Shown here: positions 21,966-34,008 of the stretch, in pieces
Layout: each line of letters starts with the position of its first letter
Position numbering within the stretch: position 1 is the stretch's first letter
Assembly: GCA_009741485.1 (NCBI GenBank)
Contig: CM019215.1
Coordinates: forward strand, 75,274,658 to 75,338,657
DNA: 64,000 nucleotides
DNA from: Malurus cyaneus samueli
Lineage: Eukaryota > Chordata > Aves > Passeriformes > Maluridae
Reading direction: 5' to 3'
Translations under genes and position numbers: made by a program
The notes under the pieces: model-generated
What the model saw: only the letters and a program-made list of their open reading frames with translations
Database searches by the model: none
What the model was told of the DNA's origin: nothing

Positions 21966-22324
21966 TATTCACTGGTTAATTTAACAGTCTGTCTATTACA
22001 TTTCAGCATATGATTGGTATATTTGCAAAAGCGTGTTTTTGTATGCCTTGCAGTTTTAAATCAACGTTCTCAGCATTTTGCACTTTCTTCAATCATCCTA
22101 TTGTTCTTCAATTGCTCCTTGTTCTTGCTTCTTACTAAGTTTCTTCTTCATGGTCAGCGCGAGGTACGTGTTACACCGCTGTAGTCACGTCCTCTTCTTT
22201 CCCATCCTCGTCTATCTCATTCTGCTCTATCTTGTGGTCTGGGTTGCTCAGTAACAGCAATTCATGCCCTTGTTCCCATAAAAACCTGTCTAACAGAGAT
22301 TCACCTAACTGAGATCCTTCTACA

Positions 22325-22330
22325 CTCTAG
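22325..22330 (+). repeat. Right target-site duplication CTCTAG
   Basis: Identical copy of 21816-21821. Confidence 0.75.
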
Positions 22331-25300
22331 CATTCACAAATTCTCCATTGTTGGTGGGATGATGCTGGAGCCTGTCACACTGTCACATAGAGCTGCACCT
22401 TCTGGCTCTTTAACTCAATTCATCCTTGAGAAGTCCATCAGAGCAAGTACTAATCAGCAAAGAGTGATCCACATACCAGTCCTGTCCTGTTTTCCAAACC
22501 TGACAAATTATGTCCAATGCCACTGATTTCATGTCTCTGGAAACACATTTACTGATGTAAATTCATTCATCTCTCATGCTTTGGTTCTGCAAAAATTATC
22601 ATGTTTCAAAGGTTCATAATTGAAAATAATGCATTAAAATTAGGACCTTTAAAAAAAACATGTCTATTCAGGCTTCAATTGATTGCAGCTTCCCAAAGCA
22701 TATGCACATGAATATGAGGAAAATATTGTATATAAAACATAATTGGCCTCTTAACATTCAGTAAGCATAGACTCAATGTTACTGCATTCTTAGGTTTATT
22801 TCTCATTCTGAATTGTGTCAGTACAGTCTGCAAATGAAGAGCAGGCTTTGGCCTTTGCAAAAGGTTTTTCTGTATTTGTTGAAGCTCTAAGATGTGCAGT
22901 TCAGCAGCAGTCACTGGGAAAAATGTTGTTATGCTTTGCTCATACTTTATTGCCTGAGGAATACAGAAGCCTCTCAGAGTGGTGTCAAAAGAGTGGCTTT
23001 CAAGTTAATTGAAAAGTATAGTCAATCTGCTTGATATTTCTGTCACAGAGCAAAGGGAAGAATTGCATTTAACCAAGCCTCTGTAGTGGTTATGCATGAT
23101 GTGTTCTAAGTGTCAAACCTTGGATGAAAAGTAAACAGAAAGGTAGACAAAAAGGAATTCCCTAGAAACAGTGCAAAAACATTCTGATTAAGAGCATTAC
23201 CCGCAGAACCTTGACAATGCATTGCTGGGATGAAGCCTTTTAGGGCTCCAGTTAAGCAAATTCCAAAGTGTACAGGTGACCTTGATGATTGCTGTCATCC
23301 TCAGACACTTCTCTAGGCTGCTAGCTACATAAACTTCAGTGAACTCACTCAAAGGATTCGAAAATCTTCATCAGTCTGAAAAAGTCATCTATCTTTAGCA
23401 TTTTAAGTAAACTTGGGACTGGCAATATGTGATTGTTAAGCTACTTCACATGTGCAGCTATTTTGAATGACAAGGAGCAAGTCATTTGATCTGTGTAATT
23501 GTTGAGATACAGTGGACTTCTGTCTAAAATTGTCTTATCAATAAATATCCTTTCATGTCTCTTTGAAGATTGCATACTGCAGCTAGATAAACAAGAATAA
23601 GTTGATAAAATTTGCCAAATAACAAAGCTTCTGTTTTCTTTTTACCCTTTTTGTATCCTATCTTATGTAATCCAAATGATGAGTGTCATACTTAATATTG
23701 TAATTTGAAATATTTATTTTAAAGCCTTCACATTTTAAGATTATTCCATTTTTCTTCTACTAAAGCATGCTGTGAACACCTTAATTTTACAAGAATGTAG
23801 CTTATTTTTCTGAACTGAAATCAAAACTACGGTTTTAGCCACATATGCATGTACTTTTAATTCCTGTGCGTCTGTTTTATAAACAGGAATTGGGTTTTTT
23901 ATGGACACATTAAGACAGAGGTCACTCTTAGTAATGATCCACCTGTATGTCTTAGCCAACTAAATCAAATTCTATAAACTGACAAATGGAAAGGTCTTTG
24001 TGACAGCAATCAGTATATCTACCATTTTACACATTTTTTAATGAGAAGCATAAATGCAAAAACTTCAACCTTTTTCTTTATTGTTATTAACAAAAGTATT
24101 TATTTCTCTCATAAAAATGTAAATACCCAGTGCATTACTGGCTGGCCTTATCTCTCCCATTCTGTTGCAGTGCATGCATTATATCTGAAGCTTAAGTGAT
24201 AAATAGTTTTGGTTTAAGTGAATCTATGGAAGAGTATGAAAAAGCTGGAAATATTGCAGAGTATTTCTGGACAGTGTTAAATGATATTTTAAAGATTTTT
24301 GCATTTGCCAACACACATAAATATAGGAGAAAAAAGTGTTTAATTACAAATAGAACTATGATGATTACAGGTGCAAATATATTGTCAGAAATAAAATTAT
24401 GCATATAGGCCCCATATATATGACAACAGGAATTTGGATGTATAATAGTGAATGAAAAAAACTAACTCATGCATTTATCCTTGAATAGTTTTAAAATCTT
24501 AAAAATTGACACAGAAAGCATAAATAGGTAAAAAGCATTTGCTACCTCCTCCCCGAACATCGTGGGTGACATCTACTATCTATATTTTTTTGGAACTTGA
24601 CAGCTGCAATAGAAATCCTGGATCACTGCTGTTATCTTTCTAAGGGAAGAAAAAGATTGTGTTCTGGTTGGCTTATACCCTGTACTCAAGGCAACAAGCA
24701 ATGGGCTATGACACAGATCAATAGAGAACATTTTATTGCACTCACCAACTGTCCTAGAGTGCAGAAAGCTTTATACAACACAAAGGTATTTATAAAACAA
24801 TATGTTTTGAAATACTGCTTTTGTGCTTTTGTAGATACTCTAATTTGTAATAAAACAAAATTTTTATTTAGACAAAAATTAAACTAATAATAGAGGTGAT
24901 ACTTCTTATTTGTTTGGCTATTCATGACACGCAGAACAATTGGAAGTGCACTGTCTTGCTTTCATCAAATTGAGAAGTTGTTTTATCAAGGTAAGACATA
25001 TATAATCCGCTTAGCAGAATTTTTACATTTGCCCCATTAAGAAGAAGGTTTTCTAGATTTTGCTAGCAATGTAGTCTCCTTAGAATGCTTTCAGAATCTA
25101 TGAGAAAGAAATTTATAAAAACAAATTCTTACAGGCTTGTAAGGATTCTTTCATGTGCATGAGCAGTAAGAAAACAAAGAAGAAAACCCACAGTGTAACC
25201 ATTTAGATCTACATTATTTAAGTTTGTAAAATAAAAAACAAGCATCACTTCTGTACTGAGCTAAAGACAAATTGTGCTGATGTCATTAGGTCTGCATAGT

Positions 25301-26756
25301 GAATATGATGTGTGAAATTCATAATGCTCTTTGTGGTGCCTCTTTTCAAAACATTATTCACACCCTCCAAATAAAGAATACTTCTGTCAGAGAAACAGGA
25401 ATTATAGTCACAGCTGTGCAATGTTATATGTGTAAAAGACTTTGTAGATTGTAGTCCTTACATATTGATGGTAACTAGCTAATCCCTAGAGTGCTGCTCT
25501 TTAATCCTTGTTGCTCTTTAATCCACAGGTTTACTTGCTTGTTGCAGGGCCTGAATGAATGCAGCTTAAATGTACTTGTAATTTTGAATTTACTAAAAAA
25601 CTTGATATGGGCATCACCATTCTTTTCACCTTTATGGCAGCTTGAGTTGCCAGTAGTGAATAACATGACAGGCAAGGCCAATTGCAGAGCAGCTAAGGAA
25701 CCTGCCACAAACAAGTGAAGGAAAAATAGTAAAATGATGAATTATGATATACAATGATTTAAAATCTGTAGTCACTCATGTGTTCTTAGGAGAACCTGGG
25801 TACTTAGGATGATTTTCCTGAGTTCATAGTATTTCCATTTTTATAATTAAATTTGAAAGGATAAATGAATGAAAGAAATGGTATTTAATTTAAAAGATGC
25901 AAAGAAATTACTTCAAAAAAAATTTATGTGTGCGTCTCCAACATGATAGAAAATTTGCTCTGTCAAAACTGGGATTATGAGAATAAAAGTTATATTTTCT
26001 AAATTATTTGGTATAGCAGTTAAAAATAAAAAGCAGTAAAATTCTTACCAGAAAAAAAATGCTGATGAAGGAAAAGCTGATGTCTTAGAATTCAAGTGTT
26101 CTCTGTATCTAAGCTACTGATAAGGTAGACAGGAATTTAATAATTTTCATTATTTTAACAATGAAATCAAAGATTTTCAAATTGAATTCATGGGGAGGAA
26201 AGAGTTCCCCAAGTGTGTATGTGCATGTGTGTATAGGTGTGTATTATTCCTCTGCTGCCACTGTTAAGTTTCTAGTCAGTTAGTTTCTGCTACATTTGTT
26301 ACATATAAAACTCTCAAAGATAACCAGATTTCAAAAAGTTCCTTGGAAAGTTTCTGTAAATTTGTGAGTTAAGAGAAAACTAAGCTTTGTTTATTCTAGT
26401 GTTCATGGACCTAGTTGCTTTGGAAATGTTTTTGGATTTTTTAAAAGTTCAGTTGTGTCTTCAACAATAAATCAGTTTGGTTGAGATTTGTATAGCTATT
26501 GTGTATAAGATTTGAAATCTAGAGCTTGCTATAAGAAAAAGTAAATAATTTTGGCATCTTTGGTGGGGATTGAATAGTCTTAGTCAAGAGAAACTTCAGA
26601 GACACACTATGAACAGAGGTGAACTTCCCTCAGTAACCATGAACTCAGACATCGTGGGAAAAATTAAGTTCCACAGAAAGGGTGTACAATTGCAGAGAAA
26701 ATGAATTTATGTTGTTGCTCTGGACTAGTATATTCAGATAGTGGTAACTTTCTAAC
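22331..26756. other. Unique AT-rich stretch with one protein-like frame
   Basis: No mobile element is recognised in this 4.4-kb interval. The only frame I would flag is 22815-23012, listed separately. A short tandem duplication of TGCTCTTTAATCC (17-bp period) lies at 25495-25524. Confidence 0.6.
22815..23012 (+). other. Unidentified 65-codon protein-like frame, possible exon
   Basis: I do not recognise this sequence. The frame ends in TGA at 23010-23012. An in-frame TGA lies just upstream of the GTG at 22815, so it has no ATG start near its beginning. If real it would be a terminal exon entered at an AG near 22820 or 22826, after a weak pyrimidine stretch ('TTTATTTCTCATTCTG'). The peptide is not low complexity. 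It has an amphipathic, helix-like first half (EEQALAFAKGF, then VEALRCAVQQQ) and ends LPEEYRSLSEWCQKSGF. The length is well within chance, no partner exon is seen, and no poly(A) signal stands out close by. It may equally be a fragment of a decayed pseudogene. Confidence 0.15.
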
Positions 26757-26791
26757 TTTTTTTTTTTTTTTTTTTTTTTTTCTTTTTTTTT
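26757..26791. repeat. Poly(T) run
   Basis: About 24 T, one C, then 9 T. It lies about 200 bp before the GC-rich CR1 5' segment. Confidence 0.92.
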
Positions 26792-26984
26792 AATTTGTAC
26801 CAATTTTTACCAATAAATATAGTTTAATCCCTTTATAATTGTGGCTAAGTTTTCCATGGTCACAGAGGTGATCAACTCTGATGCATTCCACAAGGAGAGT
26901 GTCACAAGCTTTGGGCTGTGTTTCCTGATCCAGGGAAAGCCCAGGGGTACTGAGCCCTGCCAGGATGCAGCAGCTTTCATGAGA

Positions 26985-28003
26985 GTGGCTGAGGGGACCT
27001 GGCTGGGACCAGGACTAACCGTGGCTGTTCCCCACACCAACACAGGTCAGCCCCAGGGAGTGTGAGTGACCAGGAGCTCCATGACCAGGGCACACAAACC
27101 AGCCGTGGTGCATCAGCCAGGGTGCGGTGTGGCTGTTTATGTGGGACGTGTGCAGGAATGTTCCCCTTCCAAAGAGGGGCATTCCATTGGCTGCATGGTG
27201 CCACTTGAATTCTGCATAACCCAGCAACCAGGCAGCATTCTGTCACCATCTGCACAGGCTGGCTGACACTTCCCAGCCCCCAATGTGGAACAGAGAGAAG
27301 TTGTCTGAGAGCCAAGGCTGCCAGTTCTGCTGGGGGCTCTGCACCAGCTGCCGTGGTGGCTGATGCCTCCACCCAGAGGAGCTGCTGGAAGGAAAGGCTG
27401 CAGCACAGACCTCAGACTGCAGGAAATGCCAAGGCATTTCTGCTGGAACAGGGACAAGCAGCAGATCCACCTGCAGAAGGTGTGCCCAGTGAGATACCTC
27501 CTGTGTCAAGTGGCTGAGTTGCAGGAGGCAGTGAGAAAACTGCAGCATCCAGGAGCTGAGATGGAGTTGGATAGCTGGTTCCAAGTGTGGTCTGCAATGG
27601 ACTCACAGCCCATGGCCAAACAGCCAAAATCTCTTCCATAGATACACACAGAAGGGCGGGGGCTGGTAATGAAGAAGAATTGTAGCTTGCAGTGGCAACG
27701 AGCTGCAAGAGGGCAGAACCTCTTCACCCCTCGGAAGACTGAAAATGAAAGACCTCTCACATCAGGAGACATGAGGGAGCTGAGGCAGCCCAGTCTTCTC
27801 CCCAAATAACAATCAGCACAACTAAAAAAATGTGGCAGTAAATAGCAGCAGGTAACTCTCTCCTGACAGGAACAGAGACACCTATTTGCTGACCTGATGC
27901 ACTTTCTGGAGAGCTGTTCTGCTTACCAGGGACTGGTGTCAGGGATGTCACCAAGAGATTACCAAGCCCACTTCAGTCCACTATTGGCCACTGTTCTTGT
28001 TTT
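26985..28003 (+). mobile_element. CR1 LINE, 5' region with ORF1, 3'-truncated
   Basis: A GC-rich block (well above its surroundings by eye) holds CR1 5' sequence and ORF1. Recognisable parts, in order, are a probable 5' UTR ('TGTGGCTGTTTATGTGGGAC' near 27128), a Cys-containing and coiled-coil-like segment (YLLCQVAELQEAVRKLQ, about 27496-27546), an FTPRKTENERPLTSG-like linker at about 27722, and the esterase-type block at 27851-27960. The match stops near 28003 in ORF1. Most CR1 copies keep the 3' end and lose the 5' end; this one does the reverse, so its 3' half was lost after insertion. Confidence 0.82.
27363..28003 (+). pseudogene. CR1 ORF1 remnant with coiled coil and GDSL-like esterase motif
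   Basis: CR1 ORF1 encodes an RNA-binding protein with a Cys-rich part, a coiled coil and an SGNH/GDSL-type esterase domain. Here an open frame from 27363 to 27641 covers the coiled-coil segment and ends in a stop. After an interval with frame changes, 27851-27865 reads G-N-S-L-L, followed by TGTETPIC, and 27935-27960 reads RDVTKRLPS. The motif is GDSL in the family consensus, so the Asp is now Asn while the nucleophile Ser is kept. A stop interrupts shortly after. With several stops and no 3' half it is a pseudogene. The assignment rests on remembered CR1 ORF1 phrasing, not on a search. Confidence 0.75.
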
Positions 28004-28654
28004 TTTATTTTACACTTCTCTTCAAGATACTTTTGTATTGCAATTTACTTTTTCCAAATGTAAGATTACTGTCCTTTGCTCGTTATGACTGCTCCCTAGC
28101 ACTTGAGGTGTCAGAATTCACCTGACGAAGGAGATACCGTTCAGCAGACAATGTAGGTTTGTCATTTTGAACTTTTAGGAGGAACAGATAAAAAAGGCTG
28201 CAGTTCCCATTGTCTTACAAGCCAAATGACCTTATATTCCAATGCAGTAGCAGCTGTCTTCCACTCCTGAGCTGAAGACAAAGCATATGCAGCATGCTGC
28301 ATTTTCCCTCTGTCTTGCACCTAACCTAGTTTGGTTTGATTGACATCCCCCTTATTGGAGAAGAGCCTACACTGAGTTCAAATTTGCTGCAGGTGGGGCC
28401 AGGTCAACTACAGATGGTCCCAGAGATTTTCCATCTGAAAAAGTCACAAGTCAAAACTGGAGCTTAAATTATTGTTCTAAAAAAGTTGATGTACATCTTT
28501 GATGTTGGGAAGGAAAGAGGTTGGCTTGTGGCAATGGGCAAGATTGTTTATACTTTGAACAACCACAGAAAACAAGCACAATTAAAACCAGATTAAAACA
28601 TATTTACTAATATTTCTTTGGTAACAACAGAATGCTCCTCATTCTGTCACTATA
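28004..28654. other. Spacer between two opposed CR1 pieces
   Basis: No gene or repeat is recognised. It separates the plus-strand CR1 5' piece from a minus-strand CR1 3' piece. Confidence 0.55.
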
Positions 28655-28965
28655 CTCCCTGATGAGAGACCCCTACCCACCTTTTCTGTAAGCCCTTTTT
28701 TAAATACTGAAAGGATGCAGTAAGGTCTCTGCAGAACCTCCTGTTTGCTGAGCTGAAGCACCCCAACACTCTTGCCTTTCTTCAAATGAGATGTGCTTCA
28801 GCCTTTGTTCATGTCCACAGCCCTCCTCCAGACCTGCTCCAGCAGATCCTTGTCTTTTTTGTGCTGGGGCTCCCTATCTGGATACAGCACTCCAGGTGTA
28901 GTTTCATGAGAACGAGCAGAGAGGGAGACTCACCTCCTTTGACCTGCTGGCCATGCTTAATGATC
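28655..28965 (-). mobile_element. CR1 LINE fragment, ORF2 C-terminus, minus strand
   Basis: 'GGATGCAGTAAGGTCTCTGC', 'GCTGAAGCACCCCAACACTC', 'CTCCAGACCTGCTCCAGCAG' and 'ACAGCACTCCAGGTGTAGT' follow the reverse complement of the CR1 ORF2 C-terminal coding region in order. In the coding direction the element lacks both its 5' end and its terminal 3' UTR. It is a different, more diverged copy than the one at 34470. Confidence 0.85.
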
Positions 28966-30353
28966 TTTATCAAGCTTCTAACAAAAGAAAAATCCAAACT
29001 TCTTGTGTTTTCCCATATTTTATCTTAAAAGCAATTTTTGGCATTATATTGTTAAATATTCTACCTGCAATGAGATTTGCTGTAATTGACACAAATTCAA
29101 AGACATCATTAATTTTATCTATACACAAGGGTTCCACCAATATTTCACTGAAATACTTTGTGTTTAACTAATCAATTAACTTTCTCTGACATCAATTGAC
29201 ATTAAGATATCCTTGTCTGTTAATGAACATGCTAATGTGTAATAATTCATTTAAAGTGTTAATGTGTAGATAAAGCAGATTATTAATCCTCAATAATGTA
29301 ATTGCATTCTATATGAAAATATAATGTCCTATTAGCAACATTACAAGAAAACAAAAATCTCACTTCCATAATTTTCCTCTTAGCTTCAAAAAGTGGTAAT
29401 GGTGTAAAAGATACCTTAGAATATAAAGCCATGATTCTGCAAACTCTTTCGGATATAGAGTAAATCATCATTGACGTACATGGCAAAAATTATATTTTTT
29501 TCCATTTTTAATGAATCAGAATGAATGAGGTTAGTTTTGATGATCGCATCCTGAGAGTTTCAACTAACAAGACCCCATATCCTAAAATGTTACAATTAAG
29601 GAATGAAAGAATAAATGCATGAATAAATAAATAAACTGCATTAAAAAAAGGCAAAAATCTGTCACTCTAGAAATCTGGGAAAAAATACTCTCATCATATA
29701 AATTGTGGAACTCTAATGCAAATTTTGTCAGGCTGCTCTGTATGCAAAATGACTACAGAATAAGCACCACAATTTCCCGATGTAGATAAGATATCTGCAA
29801 TGCAGATCAGAGGAAGGAAATTAGGCCTACATTTACTTTGTATATATATTGAATCATGTTTATATATTACTTACATTCCTCCTTGCAAAGAGAGCATCTT
29901 CTACATAAATACAGTATTTTTTATTTTATCTACACCTCTAAAAATAAAAATTGTGATTACTTTGGAATATGTCCACTGCTATAATCTCTGCTAATAGTTT
30001 CTATTCTTAGGTATTAAAGGAAGGGAAGTAGAAACAACATGTGTTCTTCCATAAAGCCTACTTGTTGAGGGAAGGCATAGTCTTTCACAGCTTCTCTTCT
30101 TCACCAGACATTTTGGTGACAGCTATTTCTCCCTCTCTCTCTATCTATTTAACTACCATCTGTAGCTCTCACATATGCAAGGGTAGTATATTTTAAATTG
30201 TTATTCACCTGACCTACTACAAGTTTTCAAAGCTGAAGTGCCAGGCAGCTATTTAATTTTCCATGCAAAATTAATGGCATCAGAAGTAGATTAAGTTTCA
30301 GGATGAGTCAAGTCTGAGATTTTATTCAATGGTTTTCTTAGATGGTCTCCTGG

Positions 30354-30449
30354 AAAAAAAAAAAAACAAAAAAAAAAAAAAAAACACAAAAAAAAAACCC
30401 AAAAACAAACCTGACAACAAAACCCCACGTAAACTCAACAAAAAAAAAA
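30354..30449 (+). repeat. A-rich tract with C interruptions
   Basis: A runs broken by C, CC and CCC, becoming more mixed after 30405 ('CAACAAAACCCCACGTAAAC'). Lys/Asn-rich frames across it are artefacts. Confidence 0.9.
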
Positions 30450-31284
30450 GCATATTACATCAGCTTTTCTTTTTTCCCTCTAGGCTTCCTATTCTCTTAC
30501 ACAGTTTGGCTGAATGCAGTCTCGTTTATTCAAGAAACTAAGGTTGAAAATGTTTAATTAAAACAGTTTGATATTGCATATCGTTTACAAACCTTTCTCT
30601 AAACCCCATTCATGGGGCTTTCTGGTGAAAACCTTACAGAAAATAGTGGATCAGAAGAAATCAAAATGTAAAATTTATATGCTGTTGCTGAACTCTGAAT
30701 TCCTAACCCCAAATTGGAAGAGTACATAGGCCACTTATTTCTGAGAGCACTAAAACTCTCCAGAAAGGGATAAAAGGACCAAAATGTCTTCTCCATGATT
30801 TTTGAGAAATCTGTTTTACATTTTTTTTTATCTAGGTTAATTTATACTGTGTTATTTATAAAGGTTAACTGGCCAAAGCTCTCTTCAGATTAAAGAAATT
30901 ATGAAGCTGTATGAAGGGAAGTAGAGCATATGGTGCAAAATGTGTTCTTTAGAATATTTATGTACTACTGGTTGGTGAGATCAGCAGTTCAAAAGTTGAA
31001 TTGGATGTTGGTTCACCTATACTAAGAAATTAAATAATCCCAGGTAGGTAAAGGAAATCTATTGTATTATGTTTTGTAAATTATCAAAATGGTCTGTTGC
31101 ATGACTGTAGTCCATTCTGATTAGTATCCTAGCAAAAAATTCCTGAGTGTGTTTGGGGAGTCAGCACAAGCTAGAAATTGCTGAGGATGGCCTTTCTTAG
31201 CAGAGTCTGTTGCAATATCACAAGGGATAATGTTTTTGGTTTTTTTTTAATTTAAAAAGGGCAGATTCAGATTCCTCATCTTCC

Positions 31285-31420
31285 CTGCCTGTCCTTCCAT
31301 CTGTTCCAACACTCCAGCCACATGAGCCATCCTGCTCTGTCTCTGTGGTGCCACTAAGACCACAGCCCTGTAGGTGTGCACATATCTCTAATTCCACTTG
31401 TTTAGCCCCAACCAGTCAAT
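31285..31420. repeat. Possible old interspersed repeat, unassigned
   Basis: A GC-richer segment ('CACATGAGCCATCCTGCTCTG', 'ACCACAGCCCTGTAGGTGTG', 'TTGTTTAGCCCCAACCAGTC') feels like decayed ERV sequence of birds, but I cannot name a family and no second copy is visible in the window. Confidence 0.25.
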
Positions 31421-32470
31421 TTTGTTGTTTTTTCTTTTTGTTTTGTTTTGTTTATATTTATTTTCTATAAACTCTTTTATTGGATAAAGCAATTGCAATG
31501 TACTTTTCTGCAGTATTTGTTTTATTTACAAGCACCCAGCCTAAGAGTGAGAGTAGTAACTCACTCAAATCCCTAAGAAGGGAGCACGGTGCTCCCAGTC
31601 TGGATTTTCACAGCCAGATGGCTGTAAAGAGGGTTAAAAAATTAACTGATTTTCACACCTATACTCCAGTTTATTAACTGAGCACTGTTCATAATAATAT
31701 GAAACATAAATTTTTTCCCAATTAGCAGAAATAATGAAGCTTTGTTTTCTACAGATGTTTTTAGGTACCAAAGATATTGCACAATGTCATTGTCAGACTG
31801 GTGTTCCCACCTTCTGTTGAAAATAAACCTTTTTGTAGTCCCTAAACAGGCCCTAGTAAATGCTGATCACTTTTGCTGTTTTCTTATTCTCTATCTTTCT
31901 TTGCATGGCTTGTCAAGAAAGTGCCACTCCTTCACATTTTTGATGTAAAGCTACTTTCCAATTACCTGCCCTGGTAAACATATCATGGTTGCTCAAGTAC
32001 TGGCAAATGAATGAGGATTACAAATGAACTCACAATTTAGCTGCTCCCACGTAGAAGGATCACAATGATGTCTCTTTTTGGTGCCGGTTTTCATTTGGCT
32101 TGTAGAGAGGGTTAATATTTTATAGACTTTCACCCCTTTTTTCTGCTATTGTGATTAGGTACTGGGCTCTAACATAGTAGGATAAATCTAGTAGAAAAAC
32201 ACATACTCTTTATCAACTTGTAAGTTATTTTCCCTTAATAACCTGCATGGCAAATCTAATAATTAGGATTTTTAGATTCTTTGAACTTTATCTCCTCCAT
32301 TTAGAATTTGTTAAACTGATCTGTCACTGAAAAGCACCTTCTTTTTTGTAGCATTTTTATTTCTTTGGCTCACAGTTAAAAACTATAGCATATTCAATTT
32401 CAAAGCCAAAGCAACTTCAATTTATCTTTAAAAAAAGACTAGCAGCTATTGACTCACACCCTTTCATTCT

Positions 32471-32622
32471 GTTTGGGGTTTTCTCTTGTTTTTTTGGTTG
32501 GTGGTTTTGGTTTTTTTTGTTTTTTTGTTTTTTTTTTTTTCTTTTTTTTTGTTTTGTTTGTTTTTGTTTTGTTTTGTTTGTTTGGCTTTGGTTTTGTTAG
32601 TTTGAGATTTTTTTTTTTTTTT
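32471..32622. repeat. T-rich tract with G interruptions
   Basis: About 150 bp of T runs with G, GG and occasional C ('TTTTTGTTTTGTTTTGTTTG'). It is the complement of the A/C tracts; Phe-rich and Lys-rich frames on the two strands are artefacts. Confidence 0.92.
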
Positions 32623-33789
32623 AAATTCAGTAACATATTACCGATTTCCTTTAATATTACATAAAATCTAACCTACTGTGAAGGACAGTATAATATTTGT
32701 GTCTATTTTTAGTATGATATCTAGGTCTATGTGACTTTCTATAGAAGGAAGGTAACTTTTAATTTATTAAATGGGACTGCTGAGGAAAACCTATCAAAAT
32801 CTAGAAAAAATATATATAAAATTTGTGACTCTTTGGTGCATATAGATATTGTAACTATATGGCAAATTTGTGTCTGACATAGGTATCAATCCATCTTAAA
32901 ATCTTTAAAAACCTTAAAAATGTGCATACTCAACCCCCCTCATTTTTAATTCTTAGATGTAGCAGATTTTCAGTATCACTCAAAGTAGTCAGATTTGAGC
33001 TATTTTGAATGAAAAGAGACACATGATGACTCAAAAAATACTAATTGCTGCTTCCTACTCTTTATTCAAAGTCTTTTTTTTTTCTGCTGTTTTGAACTGG
33101 GGAAAAATGGTGGTGAGTGAAAGTCTGCTTGTCATAAGATTATCTCATGAGCCCATAGAGTAATAGAGGTCAAAACAGCATCTTGAACCCATAGATAGCT
33201 ACAGAACAAAATGGTTCATATCTATAGTATTATCTTTTTCTTTAAACAGAGTGGTTGCAAACATATTGTCTGTTGCTAATTTTTTTGTTGTTGTTGAGGC
33301 TTTTTATTTCTAAGAGTAACACCTCTGAGAAGGTGTAATACTGGACATCAGCTTCATGCTGCTCCCCCTCTTCATTCTTAAATCATTATTTTAGTCTCTT
33401 AGGAGGAAAAAAAATACAGTCAAAAGCAAATATCCTTCACTCCAAAGATTTCCATTAGAAGAGTTTGGCAGAGATGATATTGGCTCATCCAAAGGTCAGT
33501 AATAATTTCCCAAAGCTACTGCCATTTTAATTTCATAAGTATTGGCACTTTCATTTTACACAATTTTGACAGAGACCCCATGATAATGTCAATGATTTCT
33601 TCGTCCAGCATGTTTTCCAGTGTTGGGATTCTTCAGTCATCATATATTTCAAGATTGTTCTATTTTGATCCACTGGGCAAGTGATGTAGTGCATATCCAG
33701 ACCTATAAAAATATTTCTTAGTTTTTTTTTGCATTCTTTGAAAAAATACTTGGTTTCTGTTTTACCATTTACTTATTTAAAAAAACATA

Positions 33790-34008
33790 CAATCACAGAA
33801 TAGTTTGGGTTGGATTTGACCTTTAAAAGTAGTCCAGTCCAACTGCCCTGCAACAAGCAGGGACATCTTCAACTAGATCAGGTTGTTCAGAGCCCTGTCT
33901 AACTTGACCTGGAATGTTTTCATGGATAGGGCATCCACCACCTCTCTGACAACTTGTTCCAGTGTTTCACCATCCTCTCAGTAAAAAAAAAAAAATTCTT
34001 ATATCTCG
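33790..34008 (-). mobile_element. CR1 LINE 3' end, minus strand
   Basis: 'AATCACAGAATAGTTTGGGTTGG' begins the reverse-complement 3' tail. 'AAGCAGGGACATCTTCAACTAG', 'ATCAGGTTGTTCAGAGCC' and 'GGGCATCCACCACCTCTCTG' follow the CR1 3' UTR in order. The fragment is 5'-truncated after 'CTCTCAGTAAA'. Its equivalent plus-strand sequence is at about 35960-36140. Confidence 0.9.

Larger units (their letters stand above)
21822..22324 (-). mobile_element. Solo LTR, ERVK-like, minus strand, with 6-bp duplication
   Basis: Read on the minus strand, this 503-bp LTR starts 'TGTAGAAGGATCTCAG', carries AATAAA (plus-strand 21878-21883) and ends with 'GTCTGCGTGACCTGGTGTCC' and 'CCGTCAACCAAAA'. The short interval from poly(A) signal to end resembles the U5 of bird betaretrovirus-like LTRs. 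The terminal CA has decayed. CTCTAG flanks both sides. A 22-bp-period partial duplication lies within U3 at 21927-21965. No internal proviral sequence remains, so this is a solo LTR. Confidence 0.82.
28966..33789. other. Unique AT-rich stretch with simple repeats
   Basis: No gene is recognised. It contains the A-rich tract at 30354-30449, an unassigned GC-richer piece at 31285-31420 and the T-rich tract at 32471-32622. Confidence 0.6.

Noticed and set aside
26807..27805. Many overlapping frames of 60-131 codons on both strands
   Set aside because: GC-rich CR1 5'/ORF1 sequence has few stops in any frame. Only the plus-strand ORF1 remnant is meaningful.
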